The notes below the pieces were generated by a model. The model searched no databases, was not told the DNA's origin, and saw nothing but the letters and a program-made list of their open reading frames with translations. The position numbers and the translations under genes are program-made. Source: Schizophyllum amplum (Eukaryota > Basidiomycota > Agaricomycetes > Agaricales > Schizophyllaceae). From it: DNA of 41,604 nt. The stretch spans positions 1-41,604 of the forward strand of contig VDMD01000175.1 in assembly GCA_007026445.1 (NCBI GenBank). Reading direction: 5' to 3'. Below, one piece after another: positions 1 through 10,553 of this stretch. Every line of letters starts with the position of its first letter. The stretch's first letter is position 1.

Positions 1-44
1 CGAGATTCGCGAGCAGGCATGTCGAGATTCGCGAGAAGGCATGT
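1..44. repeat. 22-bp tandem repeat, two copies
   Basis: Two adjacent copies of a 22-bp unit (1-22 and 23-44) that differ at one position (gagcaggc versus gagaaggc). The array may extend beyond the left edge of the window. Confidence 0.8.
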
Positions 45-991
45 CCTCGTCGCTCTTCGTCCAGTGTACCGCGCATGTTAATCGGGAGACAGTTGTTGTA
101 TGTATCGTGTAATGTATTTCCGCCGCCTCGATGTGTGAGTCGTGCGCCTTAGGAGTCGGTTTGAGGAGTCAGTGTGCGCCTCGCTGTCACTCCGCTGTAT
201 CAAGGTTTTCTCGTCGTCAAGCATAGCTACTTCGCATCCTCTCCATCTCATTGTTCTTGTTGTGTAGTGAAAATTAGATTCTGGGTTGCCTATTCACTCA
301 TCGAGGGCTCGTTGAAGGATTTTCTACTTACCCATTGTAGGTTGGGGCTCCGCGGCCGTTGAAGGCTTTGTAGAGGTTGTGTTGTCTCTCTATCATATTC
401 CATCGCCATACCACAGCCAAGTACCACCAGGCGTTGGGAATGTGAGAGCGCTGAATGGTTTTGGACTGTGGGTCCATCGGCGGATCCCACGCGCGTGAGA
501 ACTTGTGACCACGTGCGTGCGGAACCAATTTCGCTCCTCGAAATTCAGTATTCACGCGTCACGTTTGACCTTCACCAGCCTCGGGAGTCGGGACCTCCGC
601 TAGCTTCACCCCATACGAACTGTCACTCGCATGCACTGGTTGATTGCTACATAAAATCAGATGCCTTGTCCAATGCCGATGCAAAGTTCTGGTAGTACTA
701 CATCCTGGCGGAATTCGAACTTATCGAACATCGGAGCACGTAGTATGAATAGCAGCCGTCGCCCTCGAGTTCGAATATCGACTGCAGGCTCGTCGACAAT
801 GCAGCAGCAGCGGTACCAGCTTACTTACCACAGGGCACCGAACCCCAGGAGACTTACGCGGTGACGCTTCAGGACGATCGCGACGTGCAGCATGCACTGG
901 GCAAACCTCAAGGCTTTTCTTCGCGCCACCACTGGAACACTTCCTTCAGACGGGTACTTAGGTCTCACTACGCCGTCTCTCGCACGTTCTC
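45..991. other. Intergenic stretch with no gene I can support
   Basis: No reading frame here shows a family I recognise. Between about 700 and 960 there are short plus-strand stretches with protein-like composition in changing frames, possibly a decayed gene or unrecognised 5' exons of the MFS gene that follows. Nothing else is visible. Confidence 0.5.
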
Positions 992-3256
992 ATGTCCCTA
1001 TTCCGCGACTCGACGGCGGGGCATATTGTGTACTACGCATCGGGGCAGCGACTGTTGCAGCATCCTGAAGACCGCGAACACTCTGATGTTCCCCAGAAGC
1101 TTCTCGATGCGAAGACCTCCGACGAGGATACACGCGCGCTGTTGACGAGAGGACGCGCACAGAACATGACCCGGAACTCGCCTGCCCGACTACCGCTCCG
1201 ATGAGACAACGCGTGTCCGACGAGGAGACCGTCGTGGGCCGATCTCACAGATAGTGAGAAGGGCGAGACAAAGAAGCCTCAAAACGTCCCCAACCGCTCG
1301 ACGGGCACGACCACGATCCCAATCTGGTTACATGGTACGGGCCGGACGATCCTGCAAAGTGCGTCTCCTTCTCACTGCATCTGTATACGCACTCATAGTC
1401 AATCAAATTAGCCCACTCAACTGGTCGGTAGCGAAGAAGAGCTTCGTCATCTTCGACCTCTGTTTCCTGACCTTCGCCGTATACGTTGGGTCTAGTATCT
1501 ATAGTCCAGGAATTGATGGTGTGTCTATTTTGTAGCCTCGACCTATTGCCACAGTCACTGATGTCCCTACAGACTTCGCACAGCAGTTTGGCACGAGTGT
1601 CACTGTCGCCACGCTTGGGATGACCTTGTTCGCCTTTGGCTACGGCATCGGACCCATGTTTCTCTCCCCACTGACCGAAGTCCCGCATATTGGGCGCAAC
1701 CCGCCATACATGATTTCCCTGTTCATCTTCGTTGTCCTGCAAGTGCCCACTGTACTCGCCACGAATGTCCCGGAATTTCTCGTACTGCGATTCCTTGCCG
1801 AGTTTCTGGGGATCCCGTGAGTCTGGCTCTCACGCAGAATGGGGTCTCCGTCGAGCGCGTTCGCTCATGTTATCTGTAGCCCCGCTCGCCACACCCGGTG
1901 GCAGCATCGCGGACATGTTCGCACCGAAGACGCGCGCCTGCGCCATGGGCATGTGGGGTGCCGCCTCCGTTTGCGGTCCCGTGCTGGGGTACGCCATCCA
2001 CTCAAGAACGATGCAATCCACGCTCATTCTCACCAGGCCACTCATTGGTGATTTTGCCGCAGAAGCGCTCGGCTGGCGGTGGTCCCTCTGGCCGTTGTTG
2101 TTCCTCCTCATTCTCACATTTGTTCTCCCGGAGACATCTGCGCATAACATACTATATCGCCGCAAGGAACGCTTGCGGCGGCGCACTGGGAACAATAGAT
2201 TATACACTGTTGGCGAGCGTACTTGTAAGTACTCGTGGTATGACCAGGTCGCTGTGGCTGATATCAGAACTGGTCGCCGACAGGAAGCTCAGCATATCGG
2301 CAAAGATGACGCTCATTCGGCCGCTCCAGCTGATGCTCACCGAGCCTATCGTCCTGTCACTGAACGTCTACATCGCTCTGATATATTCTATCCTGGTGCG
2401 TCTTGCTGTCATATAAGGAAGAATCTCCGCGCTCAATGTCGTTCTCAGTACGTTTGGTTCGAGTCTTTTCCTCTCGTCTTCGAGGGCGTCTACGGCTTCA
2501 GCCTGGGCATAGAGGGAGTGGCTTACGTAGGCATCCTCGTCGGCGCTGTGGTCACCTATGCATGTCATTGCGTCTATGCGAAGCTCGTCATGGAGAGGTT
2601 GTTTGAGCCGGATGAGCGAGGGTGTGTGCGGATGATACCGGAGGATCGTCTGCCTCCGGCATTCATTGGCTGCTGGTGCATTCCAATATGCATGGTGAGC
2701 GCGATGTTATGTGCTTGGGGTTTTTCCCTGATTCTGATGGACAATCGCCAGTTTTTCTTTGGCTGGACGTCAACTGCCAGTATTCATTGGATCGTACCTA
2801 TCATTGGCTCGTCTTTCTTTCCCGCCGGGTCCTTCTTGCTTTTTCAGAGCGTGATCAACTATCTGGTGTGTTGCCATGTTTTGTTCTTCCGTGTGCAGTT
2901 CTTCACGGTAATTGTTCCTTGCAGCCCGACTGCAATCCGGATTACTATCCCGGTTGCGGGCAATGGACTCTTCCGTGCCATGGTCGGCGGCGCATTCCCG
3001 TTGTTCGCAAAAGCAATGTTCGAGAATCTGCAGAAGAAAAACGGGCCCATGGCATTTCCGGTATCATGGGGATGTACGCTTCGTGAGTACTACCTCCCCT
3101 CGATACTTACGACTGCTCGCCGGCATATAGCTGCTGACTTCCCTCGCAGTTGGGTGCTTGTCCCTTGCCATGGTGCCGCTTCCGTACATATTTCATAGGT
3201 ATGGCCGTGTCATACGGAACAAATCAAGGTTTGCGCTTCATGACGATGAGTTCTAG
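992..3256 (+). pseudogene. MFS transporter, DHA1/polyamine-multidrug type, probably a broken copy
   Basis: Recognisable from end to end as a 12-helix major facilitator of the fungal Tpo/Flu1-like DHA1 group (proton-coupled export at the plasma membrane). Landmarks are the basidiomycete N-terminus starting MSLFRDSTAG at 992, then [36 protein letters not shown], the MFS motif region DMFAPKTRA, GWRWSLW, LPETSA, MLTEPIVL, YVWFESFP and AGNGLFRAM. It ends near RNKSRFALHDDEF with stop 3254-3256. Introns that splice cleanly: 1359-1411, 1519-1572, 1989-2036, 2219-2267, 2396-2448, 2695-2751. The frame does not resolve at three places: the junction between 1817 and 1878, around 2950 (the NYL-PDCNPDYY part and VAGNG lie in different frames), and 3055-3130, where only an unusual donor restores frame. 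The link from exon 1 to the 1290-1358 exon is also unclear. Family is sure. Pseudogene status is inference, since sequence errors would look the same. It converges on the amidohydrolase. Confidence 0.62.
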
Positions 3257-3381
3257 GAACTCTTTGCATGCTAGAATACTGGCTGTTGCGAAGTCACGGT
3301 AGCTGGGACTTGCGCTTCGTTAGACCAAACAATTTCATCCTTCGCAAGCCGTATACTATACCCAACACAATGGGTGTGCTA

Positions 3382-6300
3382 TCACAAGCTCCCAAACGCA
3401 ACCTTCCCGCCGACAATAGTGGCCAGGACTCGCGTGGCGAGAATGGAGTCAGTATCACCGGCGCGTGACGTCGCCTGCGAGGCTTTCTCAGCGCCGGCAG
3501 TCGCGTGTCCGGGCTGGGCAGTGGTGCACTCCTCGCTCATAATATTCCGGTCCAAGACGACGAAGTCAGCCGCATAGCCAGGCTGTATCCTCCCAATTTT
3601 GCTTTCTTGGAAGCTGGCGTATGCAGCATCGCGCGTCATGCCTCGAAGTGCCTGCGCCCGCGTGAGGCGCTGGGCTGGGAACCTGAGATGAAAAGGTCAA
3701 TGGATGTAGAGGCAAGGACGTCGCGCGCCGAATCCGGGCACCAGTTTTCGGACGCGACTTACCAACCGTGCTCGCCATGAGGGGATGATCCATCAGGCGC
3801 CGTTCTTGCCACGCCAGCGTAGAACCCAGCCAGCGGGTTGACGCCTTCAACAGGGAAGTCGGAGCCGAGGGGAAGTATAGAGGCAGCCCTGTGCAAGGTC
3901 AGCAAGAGCTGTCAGAGCGAGTGGAAGTCCCAATTCTTCAAATGACTGATAGAGATGGAGTCAAGTAAGGCGATGTCAGAAATGCTTACTCCCGCAAAGT
4001 CCTATACGCATATGCGCCTTGAATTCGATCGGGACCCTGTGTGGCAAAGTAAGTACACCAGCGACACGCGCGAATACGACAGGGCGACAGCGAATATACG
4101 AAAGCTTATGAGGCTGTTTGAATGGAAGACGGGGCATAGATAGGGGGACGTTGAAGACGGGCAGCTGCGAGAAATACGGACTTACCAATCGGTCTTCGGC
4201 GTACCACATGTCGCTCGTACTGCGTGGAAGTGTCATGAAAGTCGTCTTGATAGACACCAGAAGGCAGGCAGGACTTACGCGTGCGTCGGCTGAACACTGG
4301 GAATGACTGTGAGAGGAGTGAGTACAGGTACCATGGAGCAAATACGGTAAATTGATATGTTTCAACAGCGGTACGAACGCTCCCAGTATATGGCATCGAC
4401 GAGGAATGTTTGGGGCCAACGTACAGGAGGAAGACGGAATTTGCGTACGAGACAAGACACTCACCTCCCATCTTGCCAACTCTCTGCAGATCCTCCGCCG
4501 TCATGATCTGCGCGTGCTCGATACGCGGGCGCCAGACCTTCGGGTCGACACCGTCCTCCTCCATCACGCTTTCAAAGACGTCCAGAGCGAGCCTATTCGC
4601 GCGGTCGCCGATGCAATGGATGTTCTGGGGCAGATCATTCGATATACATCGGGGAGAAAATTGGGGATGCAGTCGATATATGGGAGGAGACTATCCATTT
4701 CACTCACCACCTGCCAGCCTGCCCTGCAATACGCGTGTACTTCCTTTGTCACGTTCGCCCGTGAAGCGCGCATTATGCCGGACGTTTCCGGGCGGTCAGT
4801 GTAGGGTGCGAGGAGGGCAGCGCCCCATGAGCCGAGGGCGCCTAGGTGTAGGTCAGCAAGTGGAAGATGCGCGATAATGACGTTGGAGAGTCAGTGGCAG
4901 ATATGGCATCGAGTATGGTGATACCAAAGGACACAGAACAGATAAAATGCTTGGACGTCCACTCACCATCCGTGAACATCTTGACCGCACGAAGAGTTAA
5001 CCGACCGTGCTTCCCGTAGTTTTGCAAGCGAGGAATCTCGTCGATTTGAGAGGCTGGAGTGTGCGCCATGAGGTAGACATGCAGCTGCAAAGCGAAGGTT
5101 ATCAGAATTTCGGTGCATAAAAGGGCCAAAATTCAAATGATATCACGCACGGGCAGCTTCCCTGCATCAGCTTGTCTGAAGGAGCGTAAGTTTCGTCGTA
5201 AACCTTCCGAAGCCGCCATGATCTTGACGTCAATATACTCTCAACGCCGATGTCGGCCTCACGCATCAATCCACCCGACACCACTCTCTGAAGCGACGAC
5301 CGTCACTCACCTCATATAAAATTCGATTTCTTCTGGCGTCGCCATCGCGTCGTGTATGCTGGTTAACCCGAAGCTTAGTGCCTGCTGCATCGTGGTGTCG
5401 AGGTAACCCTTCATGTCTGCTTCGCTCCACGGCGGAGTGGGAATGAGGGACACGGCGGCGTCGAGGAATACACCTATCAGAGTAGGGTGTTAGATAATGA
5501 AATGTAAGAAAATCAGGTGTTGAAAAAAATCGGATAAAAGAAAATTAAGCGCTAGAAATCAGATGTCCACGGAGCGACAGAACAAGCGCCAGGAGAATAA
5601 AGACACTCACCCGTCGCCTTTCCGTCTGCATCTCGGACGATCTCCCCGCCTTCGACCGTATCGGGAAGCGATCCCATGGACTCTAAAACACGAGAAGAGA
5701 CCCAGGTCGCATGTGCATCGACGCGGGTGAGTGCGACGAACCGGTCACGGAGGAGGGGAGAAGAGAGATCGCTCTAGCACCGACGTCGGTCAGTCTGAGT
5801 GCACGTGGTAGCCGGGAGATGAGTCTGACCGCTATCGGGAACCTCTGACCTGGCCATTTCGTCTGATCCCAGCCCATACCCTGAATCCATCGGTCGGGGT
5901 CGGCAGCGGACATCGGGGTGTGCGGCAAGGTAGGCCTCAAGGAGGGTGACGATGTCTAGGTGACGGTTATACTCTATCAGATGGAGATTAAATGTATACA
6001 TAGACAGCGCGGCGCACCATGGACGGACCGAGCTGACTCCAGCTGAAGCTGCTGCTTGAAGCCGTTCTGAAGGATGTGCGCGTGCGCGTCTGTACCTCGA
6101 AGTAAGCATATAGATTACATAGAGTAGATGGGCGACTATAGATGGGGCTGTATAGTGTCGTGCATAGAAGACGAATGAGTAAGGATTTCCAAACTGACCT
6201 GCGAGACCCGGCACAACAATTGCGCCAGGAGGCGCATCGTAGACCTTTGTCACTTTCCCAAGTATAGTCTGGTAAACCGTTCCGATTATGCCGGGAACTG

Positions 6301-6648
6301 CGGTATCTCTCTCTACGACCTGGTCTACATGCGAGGCGTCAACGTTGTCCGGCCGACAAGCAGCGACGGCAGCTCGAGTAGAAGACCCCGGTACATACCT
6401 CTTCTCCCAACCGCGCTAACCACATTACCTTTCACAGTGAAGCATTCGGCGACGCTATCATCATTGTCGACGGTGTAGACGCCCGCCGTGGCGCAAACAG
6501 CGTACTCGCTGGCATTCTCCCGGAACTCCCACAGCAGATACGCAAGACCGGAAGCAAGGATACAGGCGAGTAAGGGCCATGGTCTAGCTCTCCGTGGCGT
6601 CTGTATTGGCAACGGTGGCTCTGGAGCCTTCTCATTGCAGGAGGCCAT
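3382..6648 (-). CDS. Amidohydrolase family 3 (YtcJ-like) with N-terminal membrane anchor
   Basis: Metal-dependent hydrolase of the amidohydrolase superfamily. Family members cleave amide or related bonds; the substrate is unknown. The start at 6648 gives a short Pro-rich head, a hydrophobic segment (WPLLACILASGLAYLLW) that should act as a signal anchor, then the beta-sandwich start. Exon 1 is 6648-6399 and exon 2 is 6324-6199. Conserved pieces in order are VVPGLADAHAHIL (HxH metal site, joined across an intron), GWIQGMGWD-like RWIQGMGWDQTKW, RVDAHATWVS, TSIHDA, KMFTDGALGSWGAAL, NIHCIGDRANRLALD, PRIEHAQIM, TSDMWYAEDR, LPLGSDFPVEG and the C-terminal DFVVLDR. All expected metal or catalytic His/Asp positions are present. 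About a dozen exons. One oddity is that YLAAHPDV and AADPDRWIQG lie in different frames with no usable intron between them (one extra C near 5908). Either a single-base error or a disabling frameshift. Confidence 0.8.
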
Positions 6649-7218
6649 GATGGTGCTGGCGAAGGTCAAACAAGCTTGAAGTTGAGTGTTCACCAGGTGT
6701 TCACTGTTCTGATTCCGTGCGCACGTGCACGCCGTGACGTGACTGTTGTGTGGCCGGTGACGATGCTATTCGCTTGTTCTCTTCCTCTACCGTCGCCCAG
6801 CAGGGACTCCTCTTCACCCCCCTCACTATGCAGCCTTTGGCGAACGCGCTGTGAACACAGAAGCGAGTCCATATCGCTGATATCTGAGGCCAGATGCAGT
6901 CTCTCGGAGGACCAAACATAGTAGTCTCCCCCGGAGGGACCAGACGTACCTTCGGCGGCTCCTTGATTACAGTGCCGTCAAGGTCAGGTACTGGGCTGGT
7001 ATCAGAGGTCAGAAGGCTCTGTGCGTTATCTATGCCGACCGCCGATGGCTGTCAGTGAAGCAATTCACGGCGCAGGCATTTCACGCCGCAGGCTGCATGA
7101 ACCTATCGCCAATTCTGCGTACTATGGCCAGATCTGCAGACTCTGAACAAATCTGCGTGCTATGGTAGATTCAACAAAGGTGGGCCACATTTTGACTCCG
7201 CGCGCGTAGGCTTCTGAC

Positions 7219-7317
7219 TCGAGGGCAGGGCCACTAGCGTCGAGGGCAGGACAACCCGGGGCGTCGAGGGCAGGACAACCCGGGGCGTCGGGGGCAGGAC
7301 TAGGACCACCGGCGTCG
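7219..7317. repeat. About 24-bp tandem repeat, about four copies
   Basis: Unit tcgagggcaggacaacccgg followed by ggcg. Copies start at about 7219, 7240, 7264 and 7288. The two central ones are identical and the outer ones diverged. Confidence 0.8.
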
Positions 7318-7570
7318 AGTCAACATGACGACGCGTGCCGCTTGACTACTGACATCCGACTCAATAAGCGCCTGCGAAGGCGAGATCGCACGCGGTAGGC
7401 CGACTATGAAGGTCGCCCGCTCCGCACATGCGCAGTGACAGACTCCAAAGTGGGTTCAGCGCTTCGACGTATAGGCGCGCTAGCGACCCCGCCCTCCCGT
7501 CACTAACCGCCGCTCCCTTCCTCCCTGCCTCACTAGACCGCTCTCTCCCACATCACTCCCCAATCGGAGA

Positions 7571-7658
7571 GCGCGATGGTCGCCTGCGCCATATACCTCG
7601 CGCGATGGTCGTCTGCGCCATATACCCCCACGCGGCGGTCGTCTGCGCCATAAATCCC
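7571..7658. repeat. 29-31-bp tandem repeat, three copies
   Basis: Three consecutive copies of a unit containing the core ggtcgtctgcgccatatacc, starting at about 7571, 7600 and 7631, with small length differences. Confidence 0.8.
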
Positions 7659-7708
7659 GGATCCCCATTCTGGCTGCCACGAAGCGCAGGTCGAATGGAA
7701 TGTGGACG

Positions 7709-7876
7709 CGGACGCCGCGCGACAGACAGAGCATGGACGCCGCTCGACAGAATACGGACGCCGCTTGATGTGACATGGACGCCGCTTGACAGAACATGGA
7801 CGCCGCACGATAGAATACAGTGGACGCCGCTTGACAGAATACGGACGCCGCGCGATAGAATACGGACGCCGCTTGA
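7709..7876. repeat. About 21-bp tandem repeat, about eight copies
   Basis: Unit core ggacgccgcttgacagaata, with variants (ctcgacag, cacgatag, ttgatgtg). About eight copies. The array is free of stops in several frames, which produces a spurious Thr-Pro-Leu-Asp-Arg repeat ORF. Confidence 0.85.
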
Positions 7877-7940
7877 GATCAGTGAACCTTGGCTTTGGCA
7901 GCGCACAAAACGTCGTTCCGGCGCTGGGGCGCGCCGCCCC

Positions 7941-8031
7941 CTGGGCGATATGGACCTCGCAGCCTGGGCGAAAGGACGCCGCAGCCTGGGCGATACGGAC
8001 CCTGCCGCCTGGACGATACGGACCCCGCAAC
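7941..8031. repeat. 22-23-bp tandem repeat, four copies
   Basis: Copies begin at 7941, 7964, 7986 and 8009, unit ctgggcgatacggaccctgc plus cgc. It ends about 55 bp before the start codon of the 186-aa gene, so it lies in that gene's promoter or 5' leader. Confidence 0.8.
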
Positions 8032-8085
8032 CTGCTCTCAAATAACGCGTTTTTCTTCAGCTCGCTCACTTCTCACCCACCCATC

Positions 8086-9013
8086 ATGGCGACGACGACT
8101 GGGGAAGGGTCACGGGCGGAGACGACTGGAGAACGGTCAGAAGCGAAGGAGACGTACGTCGTTCGCTGTGAGTATGTCTGCCCAATACGCGCTACGTGCG
8201 CCTGCCCAATACGCGCTACGTGCGCCTGCCCAATACGCGCTACGTGCGCCTGCCCGGGATGCACTGTGTGCGCCTCCCCAAAGGCTACGCGCTGCTCCTG
8301 CTGACTAGTACGCGTCAAGATCTCTCAGGCGAAAACCTCCCTCAGATCGAGAGGAAGCGCGCGAGTCTGCCAGGATACACGGGCTCGATTTACAAACCCA
8401 TCTACGCAAAGGTCACCATCGACGCCAAGGTCACCATCGACGGCGAGATGCAGCAGTGCGCGCTTGAAGCGGACGCGCAGGCCATGCTCTTGTGAGTACA
8501 CTCTCGCTCCTGAATGAACTCTGAATTTCCACTCACGAGTTCGTGAGCTTCGTTCCCGAGTTCGTGAGCTTCGTTCCCGAGTTCAGATTTCGCTCTCCAA
8601 GTTCGCTTCAAACAGCCATGTTACTGATTGCGTTCTGCAGCACGGCCGGAGAGGACTCCTCCGTGCTCATCGAGCTCTATGCCGAGAAGATCGACGAATG
8701 CCTGGCGTCCAAGAAATGTGCATTCAGCTCGCTACTCTCATCCGATGATGAGTCCGTGCTCGGTACGTTGCACTGTCCTACGTGCGGTCAGCGACCTGCT
8801 CACTCATCCACACGTGTAGTCCTTCTAGACATGTACGGATGCTGTGCGGATGCCTCTCCGAGCCAGCTGCGCTTGAAGGTGACGGTGGCAACCAGCGATG
8901 AGCTGGATACGGCTCAGGCGACACAGGCCTCCTCGATAACGGACGTGCTGAATACGATGATGAAGGTGGCAAGTACTGCGCTGGATGTGGCTGAAGCCGT
9001 AGTGGGTTTGTAA
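8086..9013 (+). CDS. 186-aa protein of unknown function, tentative C2-like N-terminus
   Basis: Four exons splice cleanly into one frame: 8086-8167, 8329-8491, 8641-8762, 8820-9013 (561 nt). The Met at 8086 is chosen because it heads exon 1 in frame. The segment VVRCENLPQIERKRASLPG followed by YAKVTIDGEMQQ resembles the first strands of the C2-type domains found at the start of many Agaricomycete proteins, but the match is weak and the protein is short for a C2 plus effector domain. The middle has ELYAEKIDECLASKKCAF. The C-terminal 30 residues (ITDVLNTMMKVASTALDVAE) are predicted helical. No signal peptide or membrane segment. Introns 1 and 2 contain tandem repeats. Gene model confident, function not. 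Confidence 0.65.
8180..8275. repeat. 24-bp minisatellite inside intron 1 of the 186-aa gene
   Basis: Three perfect copies of a 24-bp unit (8180-8203, 8204-8227, 8228-8251; core gcccaatacgcgctacgtgc) and a diverged fourth. The array starts 12 bp after the donor site at 8168. The unit is a multiple of three and free of stops in the frame entering from exon 1. Confidence 0.88.
8536..8584. repeat. 21-bp tandem repeat inside intron 2 of the 186-aa gene
   Basis: Two full copies and a partial third of a 21-bp unit (core gagttcgtgagcttcgttcc) starting at 8536 and 8557. It lies wholly between the donor at 8492 and the acceptor at 8640. Confidence 0.85.
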
Positions 9014-9026
9014 GTCTGTAAGGGCC

Positions 9027-9083
9027 TGCGCGAGATGGAAAAGGTTGCGCGAGATGGAAAAGGTTGCGCGAGATGACAGAGGT
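9027..9083. repeat. 19-bp tandem repeat just 3' of the 186-aa gene
   Basis: Three copies of tgcgcgagatggaaaaggt (the third diverged) starting at 9027, 9046 and 9065, 14 bp after the stop codon and so probably in the 3' UTR. Confidence 0.85.
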
Positions 9084-10553
9084 TTAACTACCCGTATTAG
9101 ACTTGCAATGTGAACTCAAGCGGCCCTTCTTTCACTCCCCTTCACCCCACGTCTGCGTCTCCACTCTCACTCATATGAAGGACGAGTGTGTGCTACTTAC
9201 GAAGCTGAATGATCATGTGCACACAACCTTCGCTCGGTTGCCGCTCTCCCTTCCCCCTCCCCTACGCGCTCCTCTCCGCTCGCCCGCCTGAGCTCTACTT
9301 CCTAATCGCTCCCCCTTCTCGTTGCGCTCCGCTCACTTGCCCGAGCTCTACGTCCGCTCGCTCCCCCAACGCGCCGCTCTCCGCTCACTCGCCCGAGCTC
9401 TACTTTCATCCGCTCCGTCCGAGACGTGAGCGTGGCGCGCGGCCGCCTCCCACCTCGCCGCCGTTCTCAAAGTTCCACGAGCGCGTCGCCCCTCTCACTC
9501 TGCTTCCCTCGCCTTGATCACTCCGCTTCCCTCGCCTTGATCACTCCGCTTTCCTCGCCTCCTGTGCCCACCCTCGCCTTCTCCGCCCACCCTCGCCCTC
9601 GCCGCCCACCCTCGCCTTCTCCGCCCACCCTCGCCGTCCCCCCGGGCCCCCCCCCCCCCCCTTCCGCCTCCTCTGACGCATCGCCTGCTCCGCCTTTGAC
9701 ATCCCCCTCTAACGCATCGTACCCCCCTTCCAACACATACCATGCTCTCCCCCTCCAACGCAGCCTCCAAAGTCACAAGCTCCCCCTTGCCACCTCCATT
9801 CAATCCCACCGGGCGCGTCCTCCAAACTGTCCCTCTTTCAACGCGTCGTATAAAGTCCACCTCCCACTTAGTTGAAGTTCTCACATCGCTCGCTCTCCCT
9901 TACCTCACTTCGCGTCCCTCGAAGACTCCACTCGGCGCGTCCTACGAGGTCCAAGAGGGGAGGGGTAGGAGGAGGAAGGGGGGACGGGATGAACGGAAGG
10001 ATGAGTATGGGAGCAATGGCGGGAAGAGAGAAGGGGTTAAAAGACTGGAAGGGAAGGAGGGGGAGGAAGCCAAGAAAAACTCTGAGATTGTGAAGAAGTG
10101 TCCGGGCTGTTGCGAGGCGGGGGAGACCAATGGAAGGTGGGCCGTGGCTGCCTACGGAATGCCAACGAAAGGCGTTTGCGTACGGGAGACCAACGAAATG
10201 TCACGGACAAGGATCGAGACCAGATACACGGTGGAAGTACATAGAAACGAGCAGACGGTGACGGCGTTGGCGCGTATGCGAGAACGGCGCTGCCGTGTGT
10301 GCAGAGAGGTGGCCAAATGGCGGTGAGACAGTCGAGAGTTGCTGGGCGCGATAGATGCGCGTAGCTGCGACTGAAGACGAGGGCGCGTATGCTGATTGCG
10401 TGGCTATGGTAGCTGGTCGACGGGACATCAGGTTCAGTGTGTCGACTCTGAGGGACTCGGAGCGGGGCGACGAACGTGTGCCGATCAGTGTTCCCGCCGA
10501 TCACGACATCATCGGTGATGGGTGTGACATCCATCACCCCAACTGCTCTTGCC
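9084..10553. other. Low-complexity intergenic region upstream of PCT1
   Basis: From about 9220 to 9900 the plus strand is almost all C and T with a run of C at about 9645-9662. From about 9950 to 10330 it switches to G and A rich. ORFs in it are Pro/Ser/Arg repeats with no family signal on either strand. The last 200 bases before PCT1 have ordinary composition and presumably hold its promoter, but no clear TATA box stands out. Confidence 0.55.
9497..9636. repeat. Two adjoining C/T-rich tandem arrays
   Basis: A 23-bp unit (actccgcttccctcgccttg plus atc) occurs about three times from 9497. It is followed by about four copies of an 18-bp unit around ccctcgccttctccgccc. Confidence 0.75.

Larger units (their letters stand above)
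6649..8085. other. Gene-poor stretch carrying four minisatellites
   Basis: Between the amidohydrolase start and the 186-aa gene. Open frames here (for example 7428-8045 on +) are made of tandem repeats that are open in several frames at once, which argues against coding. Four separate short-unit tandem arrays are listed on their own. No gene is seen in the rest. The last 50 bases before 8086 contain ctcgctcacttctcaccc-type pyrimidine sequence, common just upstream of fungal start codons. Confidence 0.6.

Noticed and set aside
1245..1742. 165-codon minus-strand ORF
   Set aside because: Antisense to MFS exons with clear transporter motifs on the plus strand.
7428..8045. 205-codon plus-strand ORF with Trp-Thr-Pro-Leu-Asp-Arg repeats
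   Set aside because: It is the translation of a 21-bp minisatellite that is also open on the other strand and in other frames; no domain and no splice context.
8180..8275. CRISPR-like direct repeats
   Set aside because: Copies are contiguous with no spacers; an ordinary minisatellite in an intron.
9426..9875. Pro/Ser-rich ORF and its antisense Gly-rich ORF
   Set aside because: Pure C/T low-complexity sequence; open frames follow from composition.
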